Positions 36,546 to 45,791 of a DNA stretch of 64,000 bases are shown here, piece by piece. Both the position numbers and the translations under genes were made by a program. The DNA lies in the NCBI GenBank assembly GCA_963726135.1, contig CAVSBE010000003.1:124001-188000 (forward strand), given 5' to 3'. Source of the DNA: Bog-473 sp963726135 (GTDB lineage: Bacteria > Actinomycetota > Acidimicrobiia > Acidimicrobiales > RAAP-2). Below the pieces are notes generated by a model. It was not told the origin of the DNA. It worked only from the letters and a program-made list of their open reading frames with translations, and did not search any database. Every line of letters begins with the position of its first letter. The first letter of the stretch is position 1.

Positions 36546-37191
36546 TCATTCAAGGTTCGTGTCGAAGTTGAACTGCACCTCCTCGGGGTTGAAGCCTTCG
36601 GTGTGGAACATGCGCCACATGTCGAGCCCCTCGAGCGTGCCCGCTGTCATGTCGTCGATGAGTCCGTTGACGAACTTCAGCTCGGCGACGAGCTGTTGCT
36701 CCTCGTACTCGGTCTCCAGCTCGAAAATGCGGGGCAACCCGGCTTCGCGCGCCGCCTTCATGGCGCTGCGGATGGCGACCACCTTCATCTTCGAGCGCGT
36801 CGGCCCGCGCCCGGAGCGCGGCGAGGGCGTCGTCGGGATCGAGCGATGGAAGGAAGGACAGGCCGGCCATGAAGGCCGGGTACTCCTTGGTGGGGACGCC
36901 GATGAGCTCGGTCATCCAGTCGTCCATCTCCCTGCTGCCGTCGTCGGTGATCTCGTACACGGTGCGCTGGGGGCGCTTGCCCTCCCGCACGGTGCCGGTC
37001 GCCTTGATGAAGCCCTTCTTCTCGAGCACCTCGACCACGGCGTAGAGCGAGCCGTAATTGAGACGGACGCTCTCCTGCTTGGCCCGTTGCCGCAGGGTCT
37101 GTGCCACCTCGTAGGGGTGCATCGGCTTCTCGTAGAGGCAGACCAGTACGGCCAGGGCGAGGGGATTGGAGCGGGACCATCTCGGTGGCAC
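36546..37191 (-). CDS. PadR-family regulator, frameshift near 36790
   Basis: About 214 residues from a GTG at 37191. The winged HTH covers NPLALAVLVCLYEKPMHPYE and NYGSLYAVVEVLEKKGFI; the C-terminal dimerisation helices (Vir_C-like) start DPDDALAALRAR and resume in another frame as MKVVAIRSAMKAAREAGLPR. As first gene of the ABC operon it probably regulates drug-induced export. The predicted transcription start coincides with the GTG, so the mRNA may be leaderless. Confidence 0.85.
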
Positions 37192-37197
37192 CGGGTC

Positions 37198-37226
37198 ATA
37201 ATATTCTATTCAGAGTAATCTGTAAA
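37198..37226 (-). promoter_or_regulatory. Sigma-70-type promoter of padR
   Basis: TTTACA (37221-37226) and TATTAT (37198-37203) are 17 bp apart on the minus strand. Seven bases downstream is 37191, the first base of the GTG. The AT-rich patch stands out from the high-GC surroundings. Confidence 0.6.
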
Positions 37227-37251
37227 GAGTGCTCTGAGCCGAACTGAGGTC

Positions 37252-37425
37252 TTGCCGGATGGGCGGCTGCTCATCCTGGAGCACCACTCGGTCCCGGGCG
37301 CCAAGGGTCACGCCTGCCATGGCTTACCGGACACGCAGGCCGCGGCCTTCGCCACCGCCTGCACCACGGCCGGGTTCGCCGACGTGCGGCGGAGGAGCAC
37401 GTGGGCCGGCGCGGACCGGCACTGA
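37252..37425 (+). pseudogene. C-terminal scrap of a methyltransferase-like gene
   Basis: A 57-codon frame from TTG reading LPDGRLLILEHHSVPG, then FATACTTAGFADVRRRST to a stop at 37423-37425. This looks like the end of a UbiE-like methyltransferase (the P-x-G-x-L-x-x-x-E-H segment and a final strand). No N-terminal part is present because the PadR promoter lies immediately upstream. Probably a rearrangement relic. The remaining sequence to 37640 shows nothing else. Confidence 0.35.
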
Positions 37426-37639
37426 CAGGAGTCGTTACGACCTACACGTGAGGCGGAGGGCGACGGACGACGAGTACGGATCCCGCGACACAGTGGGCGC
37501 GTGGATGCGCACCGTCGCGCCGAAGTCCGAGAGACGCAGGGGGTCCCGCCCCCACGGCCACCGGCCCGAGCAGGGCCCAAGGAAACGAATCGCCGCACCC
37601 GGAGACCTGTGCCACCAATGGCGCGTAGCCTCCACTGGC

Positions 37640-38448
37640 GTGGCCCCCGCCGTCGTCCACGTCGCGCCGCACCCCGACGACGAGGCGGTCGGCTGCCCCG
37701 GCGCACTCCTCCATCTCAAGGATCGGGGCTGGACCGTGGTCAGCGTCATCGCCAGCCTCGGGTTCAGCGGACAGCGGGATCGCCGCCGCGCCGAGTCCGA
37801 GGAAGCGTCGCGCCGGGCCGGCTTCGTGCCCGTCTTCGTCGACCCGCCCCTCGACCTCGACCTCGACGCCGACCTGGACCTCGCCACCCGCCGCATCGCC
37901 CACGAGCTGCCGGCGATCGTGAAGGAGCACGGTGCGTCCATCGTCGTCTCCCCCTCACCCCACGACGTGCACCACGGCCACGAGACCGTCGGCCGCGGGG
38001 TCCAGCGCGCCATGGCCGTGCTGCCGCCCACGCTGCGCTGGTGGATGTGGGGGGTGTGGGGCGACCTCCCGGCGCCCAACGTCTTCTACGGGTTCGACCA
38101 GACGATGCTCGACCGGGCGCTGCACATCCTCGATGCCTACACCGGGGAGCTCGCACGCAACGACTACCGACCGTACCTGGCGGGGCGGGCCAGCGCGAAC
38201 GCCGTCCTGGGCTCTGAACGCGTCTTCGGCTTCGGTTCCCCCGCGGCGAGCGACCTCCCTTCGCGGAGGTGCTCACCGAGGTGCGCCTGCTCGACGGGCG
38301 GTTCATGGGCTCCCAGCCCCACCTCCTCGACGAGGGCGGGGAACTCACGTTGACGTACGACGTCGACCTCACCGTCTGGCTCGACTCGCCCAGCGTGCAC
38401 GAGCTGGTGGGCTACATCCGCGAGGTCCGCGACGAGGCTGCGACGTGA
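37640..38448 (+). CDS. PIG-L/LmbE-family deacetylase, frameshift near 38260
   Basis: About 269 residues from a GTG. The zinc-site motif AVVHVAPHPDDEAVG opens the protein (HPDD-E), and SPSPHDVHHGHETVGRGVQ gives the distal His ligands. It deacetylates N-acetylglucosaminyl-type substrates, such as those in mycothiol synthesis or glycolipid processing. The last 60 residues (EVLTEVRLLDGRFMGSQPH, then VHELVGYIREVRDEA) are in a shifted frame after SDLP. It lies 7 bp before the dioxygenase gene, so probably in its operon. Confidence 0.82.
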
Positions 38449-38455
38449 GGGCGAC

Positions 38456-39307
38456 GTGACAGACGACGTGACGGGGGACGTGACGACGATCGCCACACTG
38501 ACGCCCGAGCTGGTCGAGGACTTCCGGCGCGACGGGTTCGTGGTGGTGCCGGGCCTCTTGAGCCCCGGCGAGGTGCGACGGTTCGGGGCGGCGGTCGACG
38601 GAGCCGTCGCCCGACGCGGCCGCCACGACACCCGCACGCTCGCCCAGAAGTCGCGCTACGAGCAGAGCTTCACGCAGTGCCAGAACCTGTGGGAGGACTG
38701 CGCCGACGTCCGCCCGCTCACGTTCCATCCCGTCGTCGCCGAGACGGCGGCACGATTGCTCGGGGTCGACGCCGTCCGGATCTGGCACGACCAAGCGCTC
38801 TACAAGGAGGCCGGCGGGCGCGAGACCGATCCGCACCAGGATCAGCCCTACTGGCCGATCGTCGAAACCGACACGATCACCGCCTGGATCCCCTTCGACG
38901 GCTCGACGCTGGACAGCGGCGCCATGGGCTACCTGCCCGGCAGCCACCGCCTCGGGGTACGTGAGTTCGTCGACATCTTCTCCGGCAGTGGCGAGGACCC
39001 GCTGACCCGGCCTGAGCTCGAAGGGATGACGCCCGTGTTCGTGGAGGTCCCGCCGGGCTCCGTCGCCTTCCATCACGGCCTCACCTTCCACTTGGCCAAG
39101 CCGAACGCGACCGGTACGGTCCGTCGGGTGCACACGGCGATCTACTTCGCCGACGGGTCCACCCGGGGCGAGGGGCGCTTCCCGCACCCGGCGGTGGAAC
39201 GGGCCGGCATCGCCATGGGCGCGGTCATCGCCAGCGACGTCACACCGATCGCCTGGCCACGCCCCGACGGCCGCCCGCCCCCACCGCCCGCGGACCCGAT
39301 CGGATGA
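38456..39307 (+). CDS. Phytanoyl-CoA dioxygenase (PhyH) family protein
   Basis: A 283-residue Fe(II)/2-oxoglutarate oxygenase from GTG. The cupin-like fold has TDPHQDQPYW (HxD iron ligands) and GSVAFHHGLTFHLAKPN (distal His), followed by RRVHTAIYF with the 2-oxoglutarate-binding Arg. The substrate is probably a lipid or natural product. It overlaps the next dioxygenase by ATGA. Confidence 0.9.
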   Translation: MTDDVTGDVTTIATLTPELVEDFRRDGFVVVPGLLSPGEVRRFGAAVDGAVARRGRHDTRTLAQKSRYEQSFTQCQNLWEDCADVRPLTFHPVVAETAARLLGVDAVRIWHDQALYKEAGGRETDPHQDQPYWPIVETDTITAWIPFDGSTLDSGAMGYLPGSHRLGVREFVDIFSGSGEDPLTRPELEGMTPVFVEVPPGSVAFHHGLTFHLAKPNATGTVRRVHTAIYFADGSTRGEGRFPHPAVERAGIAMGAVIASDVTPIAWPRPDGRPPPPPADPIG

Positions 39308-40098
39308 GCTGCCTGCTGTCCGACGAGCAACGCGCGTCATGGACCGAGCGGGGCTTCTTCCGCGTCGGCGGCTTCGCACCGCCGGAGACATGCGAGGCCA
39401 TGCTGTCCCGGGTCACCGCTGTGGTGCGGGACGCAGACCTCGCGGCCGCGCTCGGCGTGAGGGTGATGCCCGAGAGCAACAAGGCAGGCATGGTGGTGGA
39501 CCGGCCCGAGGACGGCGTCTCCAAGATCTTCAAGCTGCACCGCGACCCTGTCTTCGCGGACTTCGCGCATTCGGCTGTGGTCGTCGATCGCGTCTCGGAG
39601 CTCATCGCACCCGACATAGACGTGTTCTTGTCGCAGTTCATCTTCAAGACGGCGGGTGCCTGGGGCCAGCCTTGGCACCAGGACTCCTTCTACTTCCCCT
39701 TCGAACCGGCCCGCCCGGTCGTCGGCGTGTGGCTCGCCGTCACGGAGGCGACGCTGCTCAACGGCTGTCTGCACGTGCTCCCCGGTTCGCACACCGAGCC
39801 CGTGCACACCCACGTCCCGGACCGCCGGCCAGGCGCCAATTACGGCTACTTCGAGATCGTCGACCACGACATGTCGGCCTCCGAGCCAGTGCTCATGGAC
39901 CCGGGTGACCTGTTGGTCTTCGACAGCCACTTGATGCACTGCTCGACTGACAACGAGTCCGACGGGATCCGCGCCGCCATGGTGTACCACTACGCCGTGG
40001 CGGGGACGGTCGACCACACCGAGGAGTACATCCCGACCCAGAACGACTGGGTGCCGGCGCGACGCGACGGGCGGCCGACGTTGCCGCAGACCTCCTGA
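39304..40098 (+). CDS. Second PhyH-family dioxygenase
   Basis: A 264-residue paralogue: WHQDSFYFPF (HxD), LNGCLHVLPGSH and LLVFDSHLMHCSTDNES (distal His), with DGIRAAMVYHY containing the 2OG Arg. Overlaps the preceding gene by 4 nt and precedes an LLM enzyme by 13 bp, so the three form one unit. Two tandem PhyH enzymes suggest consecutive hydroxylations or a heteromer. Confidence 0.9.
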   Translation: MSCLLSDEQRASWTERGFFRVGGFAPPETCEAMLSRVTAVVRDADLAAALGVRVMPESNKAGMVVDRPEDGVSKIFKLHRDPVFADFAHSAVVVDRVSELIAPDIDVFLSQFIFKTAGAWGQPWHQDSFYFPFEPARPVVGVWLAVTEATLLNGCLHVLPGSHTEPVHTHVPDRRPGANYGYFEIVDHDMSASEPVLMDPGDLLVFDSHLMHCSTDNESDGIRAAMVYHYAVAGTVDHTEEYIPTQNDWVPARRDGRPTLPQTS

Positions 40099-40111
40099 GG
40101 ATCCGGAGCAG

Positions 40112-41149
40112 GTGCCGCTGAAGTTCGACGCCATGCTGCCGGCCCGGCCCTTGCGCGAGGCGGCCGAGCTCGGGCGCCAGGCGGCGGACGCCGGGCTGTC
40201 GGGCCTGGTGGTGACCGAGGCGGGACGCACGGCCTATCTCACGTGCGGCGCGCTGGTGGTGGCGGCCGACATCGACGTGCTGACGGGCATCGCCGTCGCC
40301 TTCCCGCGGAGCCCCATGGTCACCGCGGCCACGGCATGGGAGCTGGCCGAGGCGAGCGGCGGTCGTTTCCGTCTCGGTCTCGGGGCACAGGTGCGGGCCC
40401 ACGTCCGACGCCGCTACGGCTCGGAGTTCGATCCCCCGGGGCCACGGCTACGCGAGTACGTGATCGCGGTGAAGGCGATCTTCGAGTCCTTCCGCGACGG
40501 GGCGCCGCTGGCGGTGGAGGGCGAGTACTACAACCTCTCGCTGCTGCCACCCACCTGGTCGCCCGGACCCATCGACTGCCCGGATCCGCCCGTCGACGTC
40601 GCGGCGGTCAATCCCTGGATGCTCCGCATGGCTGCGGAGGAGGCCGACGGCGTGCACATCCACCCGCTGAACACGCCCACCTACCTGAGCGACACGGTGC
40701 TGCCGAACCTGGAGAAGGGCGCCGCCCGCTCGGGACGCAACGTGGATGATCTCGAGGTCATCGTGCCGGCCTTCCTCGTCGTGGGCGACACCGAAGTCGA
40801 ACGCCGCGGCTGGCGGGAGCGGGCACGGATGCAGGTGGCGTTCTACGGGTCGACGCCCAACTACGCCTTCATCTTCGAGCAGCTCGACCGGGAGGGAACG
40901 ACCGATCTCATCCGCGCACGCCAACGGGCGGGCGACCTCCCCGGCATGGCGGCAGTCATCGACGACGACCTGCTCAAGCACTTCATCACCGAAGGGACGT
41001 GGGACGACATCGCCGCGACCATCGTGGACAAGTACGGCGGGATCGCAACCCGGGTCGTCAGCTACTTCACGGGTTCCGATGTCGTCGCCGACGCCGACGC
41101 CTTCGAGCGCTGGGGGGAACTGGCCCGAGAGGTGGTGGCCCTTTCCTAG
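40112..41149 (+). CDS. LLM-class F420-dependent oxidoreductase
   Basis: A 345-residue TIM-barrel flavin/F420 enzyme (luciferase-like): FDAMLPARPLREAAELGRQA, LGLGAQVRAHVRRRYG, PRLREYVIAVKAIFESF, PPVDVAAVNPWMLRMAAEEADGVHIHP. It corresponds to the TIGR03617-type subfamily seen in mycobacteria. Last gene of the PhyH operon; it ends with a 4-bp convergent overlap with the next gene. Confidence 0.88.
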   Translation: MPLKFDAMLPARPLREAAELGRQAADAGLSGLVVTEAGRTAYLTCGALVVAADIDVLTGIAVAFPRSPMVTAATAWELAEASGGRFRLGLGAQVRAHVRRRYGSEFDPPGPRLREYVIAVKAIFESFRDGAPLAVEGEYYNLSLLPPTWSPGPIDCPDPPVDVAAVNPWMLRMAAEEADGVHIHPLNTPTYLSDTVLPNLEKGAARSGRNVDDLEVIVPAFLVVGDTEVERRGWRERARMQVAFYGSTPNYAFIFEQLDREGTTDLIRARQRAGDLPGMAAVIDDDLLKHFITEGTWDDIAATIVDKYGGIATRVVSYFTGSDVVADADAFERWGELAREVVALS

Positions 41150-41637
41150 CGGAATGCTCCGGGCTCTTGCTCGGGCTCCTGGGAGGTGCGGCGGCGGAGA
41201 AATCCACGCGTGACCTTCTCGGGCTTCACCGGCTCCGCGTGCTCCTCAGGATGCTCGGGCTCCTCCGCGGCGAGGGCGGCATCGAGCTCGGCGAAGGATC
41301 GGTCATCTTCGCCGTCATCCCTGTCGTCCGGCCCGGCGAACTCCTCGCGGATCGGCATGCCGTCGACGTCCTCCACGAGCGCCTCCTCAGCCTCGAGGTC
41401 GATGGGCTCGTCGAGATCGCCGTCGGCCGGACCATGCTCGAGCGACACCCTCGGGGTCGAAGCGATGAGGGTCTTCGGGTTCGCAACGGAGCCTTTGCCC
41501 TCTGTGCGCTCGAACAAGCTGGACAGCCGCTCCTCGACCGTCGCGATGTCGACCGCCGCCGCAGCCAGCGCCCGCTGGAGCTCGGGAACGTGCCCGGGCA
41601 GGTGGGTCGAGCGGCTCTTCCCGAGTGCGTCGTCCAT
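41146..41637 (-). CDS. Acidic hypothetical protein
   Basis: A 163-residue protein from the ATG at 41637, with GGAGG upstream. Helical N-terminus (GHVPELQRALAAAAVDIATVEERLSSLFERT) and a strongly acidic, low-complexity C-terminal half ending in a basic RRRTSQEPEQEPGAFR. No known domain; possibly an intrinsically disordered adaptor. Confidence 0.5.
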   Translation of the reverse strand: MDDALGKSRSTHLPGHVPELQRALAAAAVDIATVEERLSSLFERTEGKGSVANPKTLIASTPRVSLEHGPADGDLDEPIDLEAEEALVEDVDGMPIREEFAGPDDRDDGEDDRSFAELDAALAAEEPEHPEEHAEPVKPEKVTRGFLRRRTSQEPEQEPGAFR

Positions 41638-41773
41638 GTCCCTCCGATCCGTGAGGATCCCCTGCCTCAGTCTGGCACGGGAATTCGGGGCTGATTGTGC
41701 GGGGGTCCGGGGTGAGGCGGTAGAAAGGTGGTCCCGACGAGGTCGTGTGAGCGAGGAAGGACGTGCGGTGGGG

Positions 41774-42079
41774 ATGCAGTTGAAGGCAGGAACGAGGCTG
41801 CGGAGCGCAACCGACGCCTGCGAGGTGGTCGTGGTGCGGACGCCAGGTGAGCCCGTCGACCTGCGCTGCGGGGGACATGCCATGTTGGCCATCGACGCCG
41901 AGGTGACGCCACAGACTACGGAAGCCGGGTTCGACCAGGGCACGTTGCTGGGCAAGCGCTACGCCGACGAGGAGCTCGGCCTCGAGGTGCTGTGCACCAA
42001 GGCGGGGGAAGGCTCGCTCTCGGTGGGCGAGACCCTGCTCGCCGTCAAGGGCGCCAAGCCGCTGCCCGCATCGGACTGA
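41774..42079 (+). CDS. Conserved small protein next to acyl-CoA ligase
   Basis: About 101 residues (alternative GTG at 41768). The sequence MQLKAGTRLRSATDACEVVV, DLRCGGHAML, LGKRYADEELGLEVLCTKAG, SVGETLLAVKGAKPLPASD matches a family I have seen only as hypothetical in mycobacteria and relatives. Two Cys may bind metal. It precedes the acyl-CoA ligase by 31 bp and is probably co-transcribed with it. Confidence 0.65.
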   Translation: MQLKAGTRLRSATDACEVVVVRTPGEPVDLRCGGHAMLAIDAEVTPQTTEAGFDQGTLLGKRYADEELGLEVLCTKAGEGSLSVGETLLAVKGAKPLPASD

Positions 42080-42110
42080 GCGCGCCGGCGCCAAGGGAGG
42101 ATCCCGGCCC

Positions 42111-43616
42111 GTGAACATCGCCATGCTGCTCGAGATGGCGGCCGAGGGCGGCCCCGACCGCATCGTCCTCGGATCCCACGAGGGCGGCATCAGTGCCGCC
42201 CAGCTCCTCGAGCGGGCGAAGCGGGCCGCCGTGTACTTCGAGAAGGCCGGGGCCGAGGTCGTCGGCTACTTCGGGTTGAACTCCGACGTGTTGCCGGTGG
42301 CACTGTTCGGCGCCGCGTTGGCGGGTGTGCCGTTCGCGCCGATCAATTACCGGGCCCCGGACGAGCAGCTGCACGGGATTCTCGAACGCGTCGCCGGCGG
42401 CCTGATGATCGCCGACGACGACGAGGTCGGGCGGCTGCGGGCGTGCGGGGCCGAGCACGTGGTGACGAAGGAAGATCTCGCCGCGGCCATCGCGGAGCCG
42501 GTCACGGGGGAACATCGCTTCGTCGACCCTGAGGAGATCGCCGTGCTGCTCTTCACCAGCGGCACGACGTCGGAGCCCAAGGCGGCGGTGCTGCGCCACC
42601 GGCATCTCGTCTCCTACATCATCACGAGCGTCGAGTTCATGGGGTGCGCACCGGACGAGGCCCAGTTGATCTGCGTGCCGCCGTACCACATCGCCGGCAT
42701 CGCGGCGGTGTTGAGCTCGCTGTACGCGGGACGGCGCATCATGTACCTGCCGGCGTTCGAGGCCGCGGCCTGGGTCCGGTTGGCCACCGAGGAGCGGATT
42801 ACGCACGCCATGGTCGTGCCGACCATGCTCGGTCGCATCCTCCAGGCCGTCGAGGAGAGCCGGCGCGGAGCCGGCCGCGCTGCGCCACCTGTCCTACGGA
42901 GGCGGGCGCATGCCGCTCGAGCTCGTCGAGCGCACGTTGCGCGACCTGCCCCACGTCGACCTGGTCAACGCCTACGGGTTGACCGAGACGTCGTCGACGA
43001 TCGCCATGCTGACCCCCGACGACCACCGGGAGGCCTTCACCAGCGATGACCCGGCGGTGCGGTCGCGGCTCGGGTCGGTGGGTCGTCCCCTCCCGTCCCT
43101 CGAGGTAGAGGTGCGGGGAACCGACGAGACGGCGCTCCCGGCGGGCGAAAAGGGCGAGATCTGGGTGCGGGGCGAGCAGGTCGCCGGCGAGTACGTGGGG
43201 CGATCCGTGCTCGACAGGGAGGGGTGGTTCCGCACCCGGGACGCGGGGTGGTTCGACGCGGACGGCTTCTTGTACATCGAGGGCCGGCTGGACGACGTCA
43301 TCGTGCGGGGCGCCGAGAACATCTCGCCGGGCGAGATCGAAGAGGTGCTGTGGCGCACCCTGCCGTAGGCGAGGCGGCCGTCATCGGCATCCCCGACGCC
43401 GAGTGGGGCGAAGCGGTGGCGGCCGTCGTGGTGCTGCGGCCCGACGCCTCGGTCACCGAGGACACGCTGCAGGGGTGGGTCCGCGAACGGCTGCGCTCGA
43501 CCAAGACTCCGGTCGTCGTGGAGTTCCGGGACGAGTTGCCGTACTCGCCGACCGGGAAGCTCCTGCGGCGGGTGCTGCGGGAGGAGCTGGCGACGGGCCG
43601 GAGCGAATCCGCCTGA
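42111..43616 (+). CDS. Acyl-CoA synthetase (adenylate-forming), two frameshifts
   Basis: A ligase of about 500 residues that activates a carboxylate as acyl-AMP and then acyl-CoA. P-loop LLFTSGTTSEPKAAVLRH, ALRHLSYGGGRMP, A5 NAYGLTETSS, A7-A8 GWFRTRDAGWFD, YIEGRLDDVIVRGAENISPGE, and A10 PTGKLLRR with the catalytic Lys. The frame changes near 42865 (after QAVEES) and near 43360 (after LWRTLP), which together restore the reading. Substrate probably a fatty or aromatic acid. Confidence 0.85.
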
Positions 43617-43650
43617 GCAGCCAGTCCCGGCGTCGGCCTCCTGCCCGGAC

Positions 43651-44528
43651 TCAGTGCGCGTAGTACAGCGGCGTGTCCTCGCCCACGACCAACTGGCGGA
43701 GACCCTCGGGCGCCACCAACCGATGGTCGGCCGCGCCGGTCTCCGACAGTCCGAGCTGCAGGATGCCGCAGCGCTTCGTTCCGATGGTCGCCTGCCACGA
43801 GTCGGGCAGCGCGGCCCACGTGGTCGGCGCCCAGACATGTGCCGTGCCGTCGAGCTCGAGCGCGCGGTACTGGTGCACGTGGCCGCTCAGGACCAACGGA
43901 TGGCGCGGGATGCCGGCGAGCAGGGCGCGCAGGCGGTCGCGGGCCGGCGACGGCACGAACCGGACGGCTGGTGCACCGGCAAGCTCCGTGTCGGTGGCGT
44001 CGATCGGCTTGTGGGAGACGAACACCAACGGGCGCGGTCGGCCGGTCACCGTGGCCATGACCTCGTCCAACCACCCCCACTGCTCCTCTTCCGCGGGCAG
44101 GCCCGAACCGAACAGCTCCGCGTTGACACCGACCAACAGCCAGCCCTCGAGCTCTTGTGCCCACCAGAGCGGACCGACCGCTCGGGTCCAGCTGGCGAGG
44201 TTCTCGTCTGTCACGACCCCGGCGGGATCACCCCGGGGATCGGGTTGTCCCCAATATCGTGATTGCCGGGGACGGCGATCCACGGTGTGGGCGCGAGCCG
44301 ACCCAGCTGCTCCCGTGCGTAGTCCAAGTCCGCGGCGTCGTGCTCACCGTCGAGTGACAGGTCGCCGACGTGGACCACGAGGTCAGGTGCTGTGCGGCGG
44401 ATGTGGTCGACCACGGCCGACCAGTTGCGCTCCGCATCGAGCGCACGCCCGGACAGGTGGCTGTCCGAAACCACGACCAGCTGCGCCGGCGCCGCCACTG
44501 CGGCCAGGCTATCCAGGGTCCCCGCCAA
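43651..44528 (-). CDS. Calcineurin-like metallophosphoesterase, frameshift near 44218
   Basis: About 292 residues. The N-terminal half reads VVVSDSHLSG, then LVVHVGDLSLDG and VPGNHDIGD (D-x-H, GD, GNHD metal ligands). The second half, in another frame, reads LVFVSHKPI and LVLSGHVHQYRA (H and GHxH ligands). It hydrolyses phosphodiesters or monoesters with two metals. The start is uncertain (TTG at 44528 chosen) and overlaps the end of the upstream PPOX gene. Confidence 0.8.
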
Positions 44529-44979
44529 GACCGGCCACGGTGGTGGTCCGGCTCGGGCCGGCGCACCAACCGACGAGCGTCTTGACGTCGAGATAGATGA
44601 CGGCCGCGAACTCCGTCTCGCGGTACTGGGGGTACTTCGCACGCAGCGCCCGTTCGGCCTCCTCCTTTTGCCGGGCGCCGACGTCGTGGTCGGGCAGGCG
44701 CTCGAGATAGGTGCGCACCCACCACAGACGCGACCAGTCGTCGGGGTCCCATTGCTCGCAGAGCAGGGTCGCCGTGGCGTTGTGATCGAGGTTGCGCAGG
44801 CGCCCCAGCTCGGTCGTCTCCTTCGGTTTGACCCGATCGACCGGCGTCGCGATGACCTTCGAGACGACGGTGAAACAGACCGGCACGGCGTCGATGTGCT
44901 GCTGGCGGTTCGACGTGCACAAGATGCCGTGGTCGGCGGAGCGCAGGTGCCGCCAGTTGTCGTCGCTGGTCATTCGCAC
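44509..44979 (-). CDS. PPOX-class F420-dependent protein
   Basis: A 156-residue split-barrel protein (start GTG 44979 or ATG 44973). HLRSADHGILCTSNRQQHIDAVPVCFT is the entry strand pair, and WDPDDWSRLWWVRTYLERL the typical middle helix, as in TIGR03668-like F420 enzymes. Its start is 3 bp from the end of the zinc-finger gene, so they are co-transcribed. Confidence 0.82.
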   Translation of the reverse strand: MRMTSDDNWRHLRSADHGILCTSNRQQHIDAVPVCFTVVSKVIATPVDRVKPKETTELGRLRNLDHNATATLLCEQWDPDDWSRLWWVRTYLERLPDHDVGARQKEEAERALRAKYPQYRETEFAAVIYLDVKTLVGWCAGPSRTTTVAGLGGDPG

Positions 44980-44982
44980 CCG

Positions 44983-45363
44983 CTACTCCTCGACCGCGAA
45001 ACGCTCCCAGGCCGACTGGCGCGTGATGCCGAGGGCGTCGCCGATCTGCGCCCAAGTGGCCCCGAGCGTGCGGGCCCGGCGCACCCAGCCGAGAAGGCTC
45101 TCTTCGACTTGGGCCCGAGCACGGGCCACGTTGGGGAGATTGGCCAGTGCGGCATCGAGCGAATCGGTCATCTCCCAGGGCAGGAGGCGGGGCTCCTGCC
45201 TGACGGCGGGCAACTCGCCGATGATCTGGCAGCACAGGTCGATGCAGCCGTCACAGACGAAGACGGCGGGCCCCGCCACGAGGGCCTTCACTTCGGTGTT
45301 CGGCTTCAGGCAGAAGGAGCAGCACGCGATGGCGTCCTTCGCCTTCGCCTCGGGGGCCCTCAC
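44983..45363 (-). CDS. ClpX-type C4 zinc-finger / HTH protein
   Basis: A 126-residue protein. The four-Cys zinc finger is CCSFCLKPNTEVKALVAGP, then VFVCDGCIDLCC. The C-terminus has a HTH-like LGATWAQIGDALGITRQSAWERF, so it may be a small DNA-binding regulator that borrows the ClpX zinc-binding domain. No AAA domain. First gene of the PPOX/phosphoesterase unit. Confidence 0.85.
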   Translation of the reverse strand: MRAPEAKAKDAIACCSFCLKPNTEVKALVAGPAVFVCDGCIDLCCQIIGELPAVRQEPRLLPWEMTDSLDAALANLPNVARARAQVEESLLGWVRRARTLGATWAQIGDALGITRQSAWERFAVEE

Positions 45364-45494
45364 GCGGACCGGGCCTCCACGCGGGGGGAGTGTCCCGCAA
45401 AACTGTCAACGAGATCGTTGAGAGTGTCCAGAGCCCTCACCCCGTGTCCAAGGCTGATTGACCTCCTGCCGATCGCCAGGGTTCACCTTACTTT

Positions 45495-45511
45495 GTCAGG
45501 ACAACCCTGAC
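45495..45511. promoter_or_regulatory. Perfect inverted repeat upstream of the zinc-finger gene
   Basis: GTCAGG-ACAAC-CCTGAC, 132 bp upstream of the minus-strand start at 45363 in an otherwise empty 245-bp gap (45364-45608). A binding site is plausible; the protein is unknown. Confidence 0.35.
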
Positions 45512-45608
45512 TAGAGTGCCGTCCCCGACCTCCCCCGCTGGTGCGGCCCCCGTCGTGCCGGTCAGGCGCCCGTGACGACTGCAACTTTGCCGTCGAGAGC
45601 CCTCATGA

Positions 45609-45791
45609 TCAGGCCCGGGCGAGGTGTCCGGCCTCGGTGATGACGTCGAGCCCGTGGTGGTCCCGCTCCCAGCTTGGCTCGTCGGTCACAGGACGGATTG
45701 TTTCACGCCGGACCGCGGCCCGACCGGCGGCGAGGGCGAGGATGAGGATGAGGACGCCAACGGGATCCTTCCGCAGCCCTCCCTCGCTCAT
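45609..45791 (-). CDS. Small membrane protein coupled to NRAMP
   Basis: A 60-residue protein whose ATG overlaps the transporter stop (ATGA at 45788-45791). One hydrophobic helix (VGVLILILALAAG, about residues 11-24) is followed by a soluble tail with DEPSWERDHHGLDVITEAGH. The overlap implies translation from the same message. No family recognised; it could be an accessory subunit. Confidence 0.6.
   Translation of the reverse strand: MSEGGLRKDPVGVLILILALAAGRAAVRRETIRPVTDEPSWERDHHGLDVITEAGHLARA

Noticed and set aside
45470..45515. DtxR/IdeR-type iron box
   Set aside because: Only partial resemblance. The clear feature there is the GTCAGG-N5-CCTGAC repeat.
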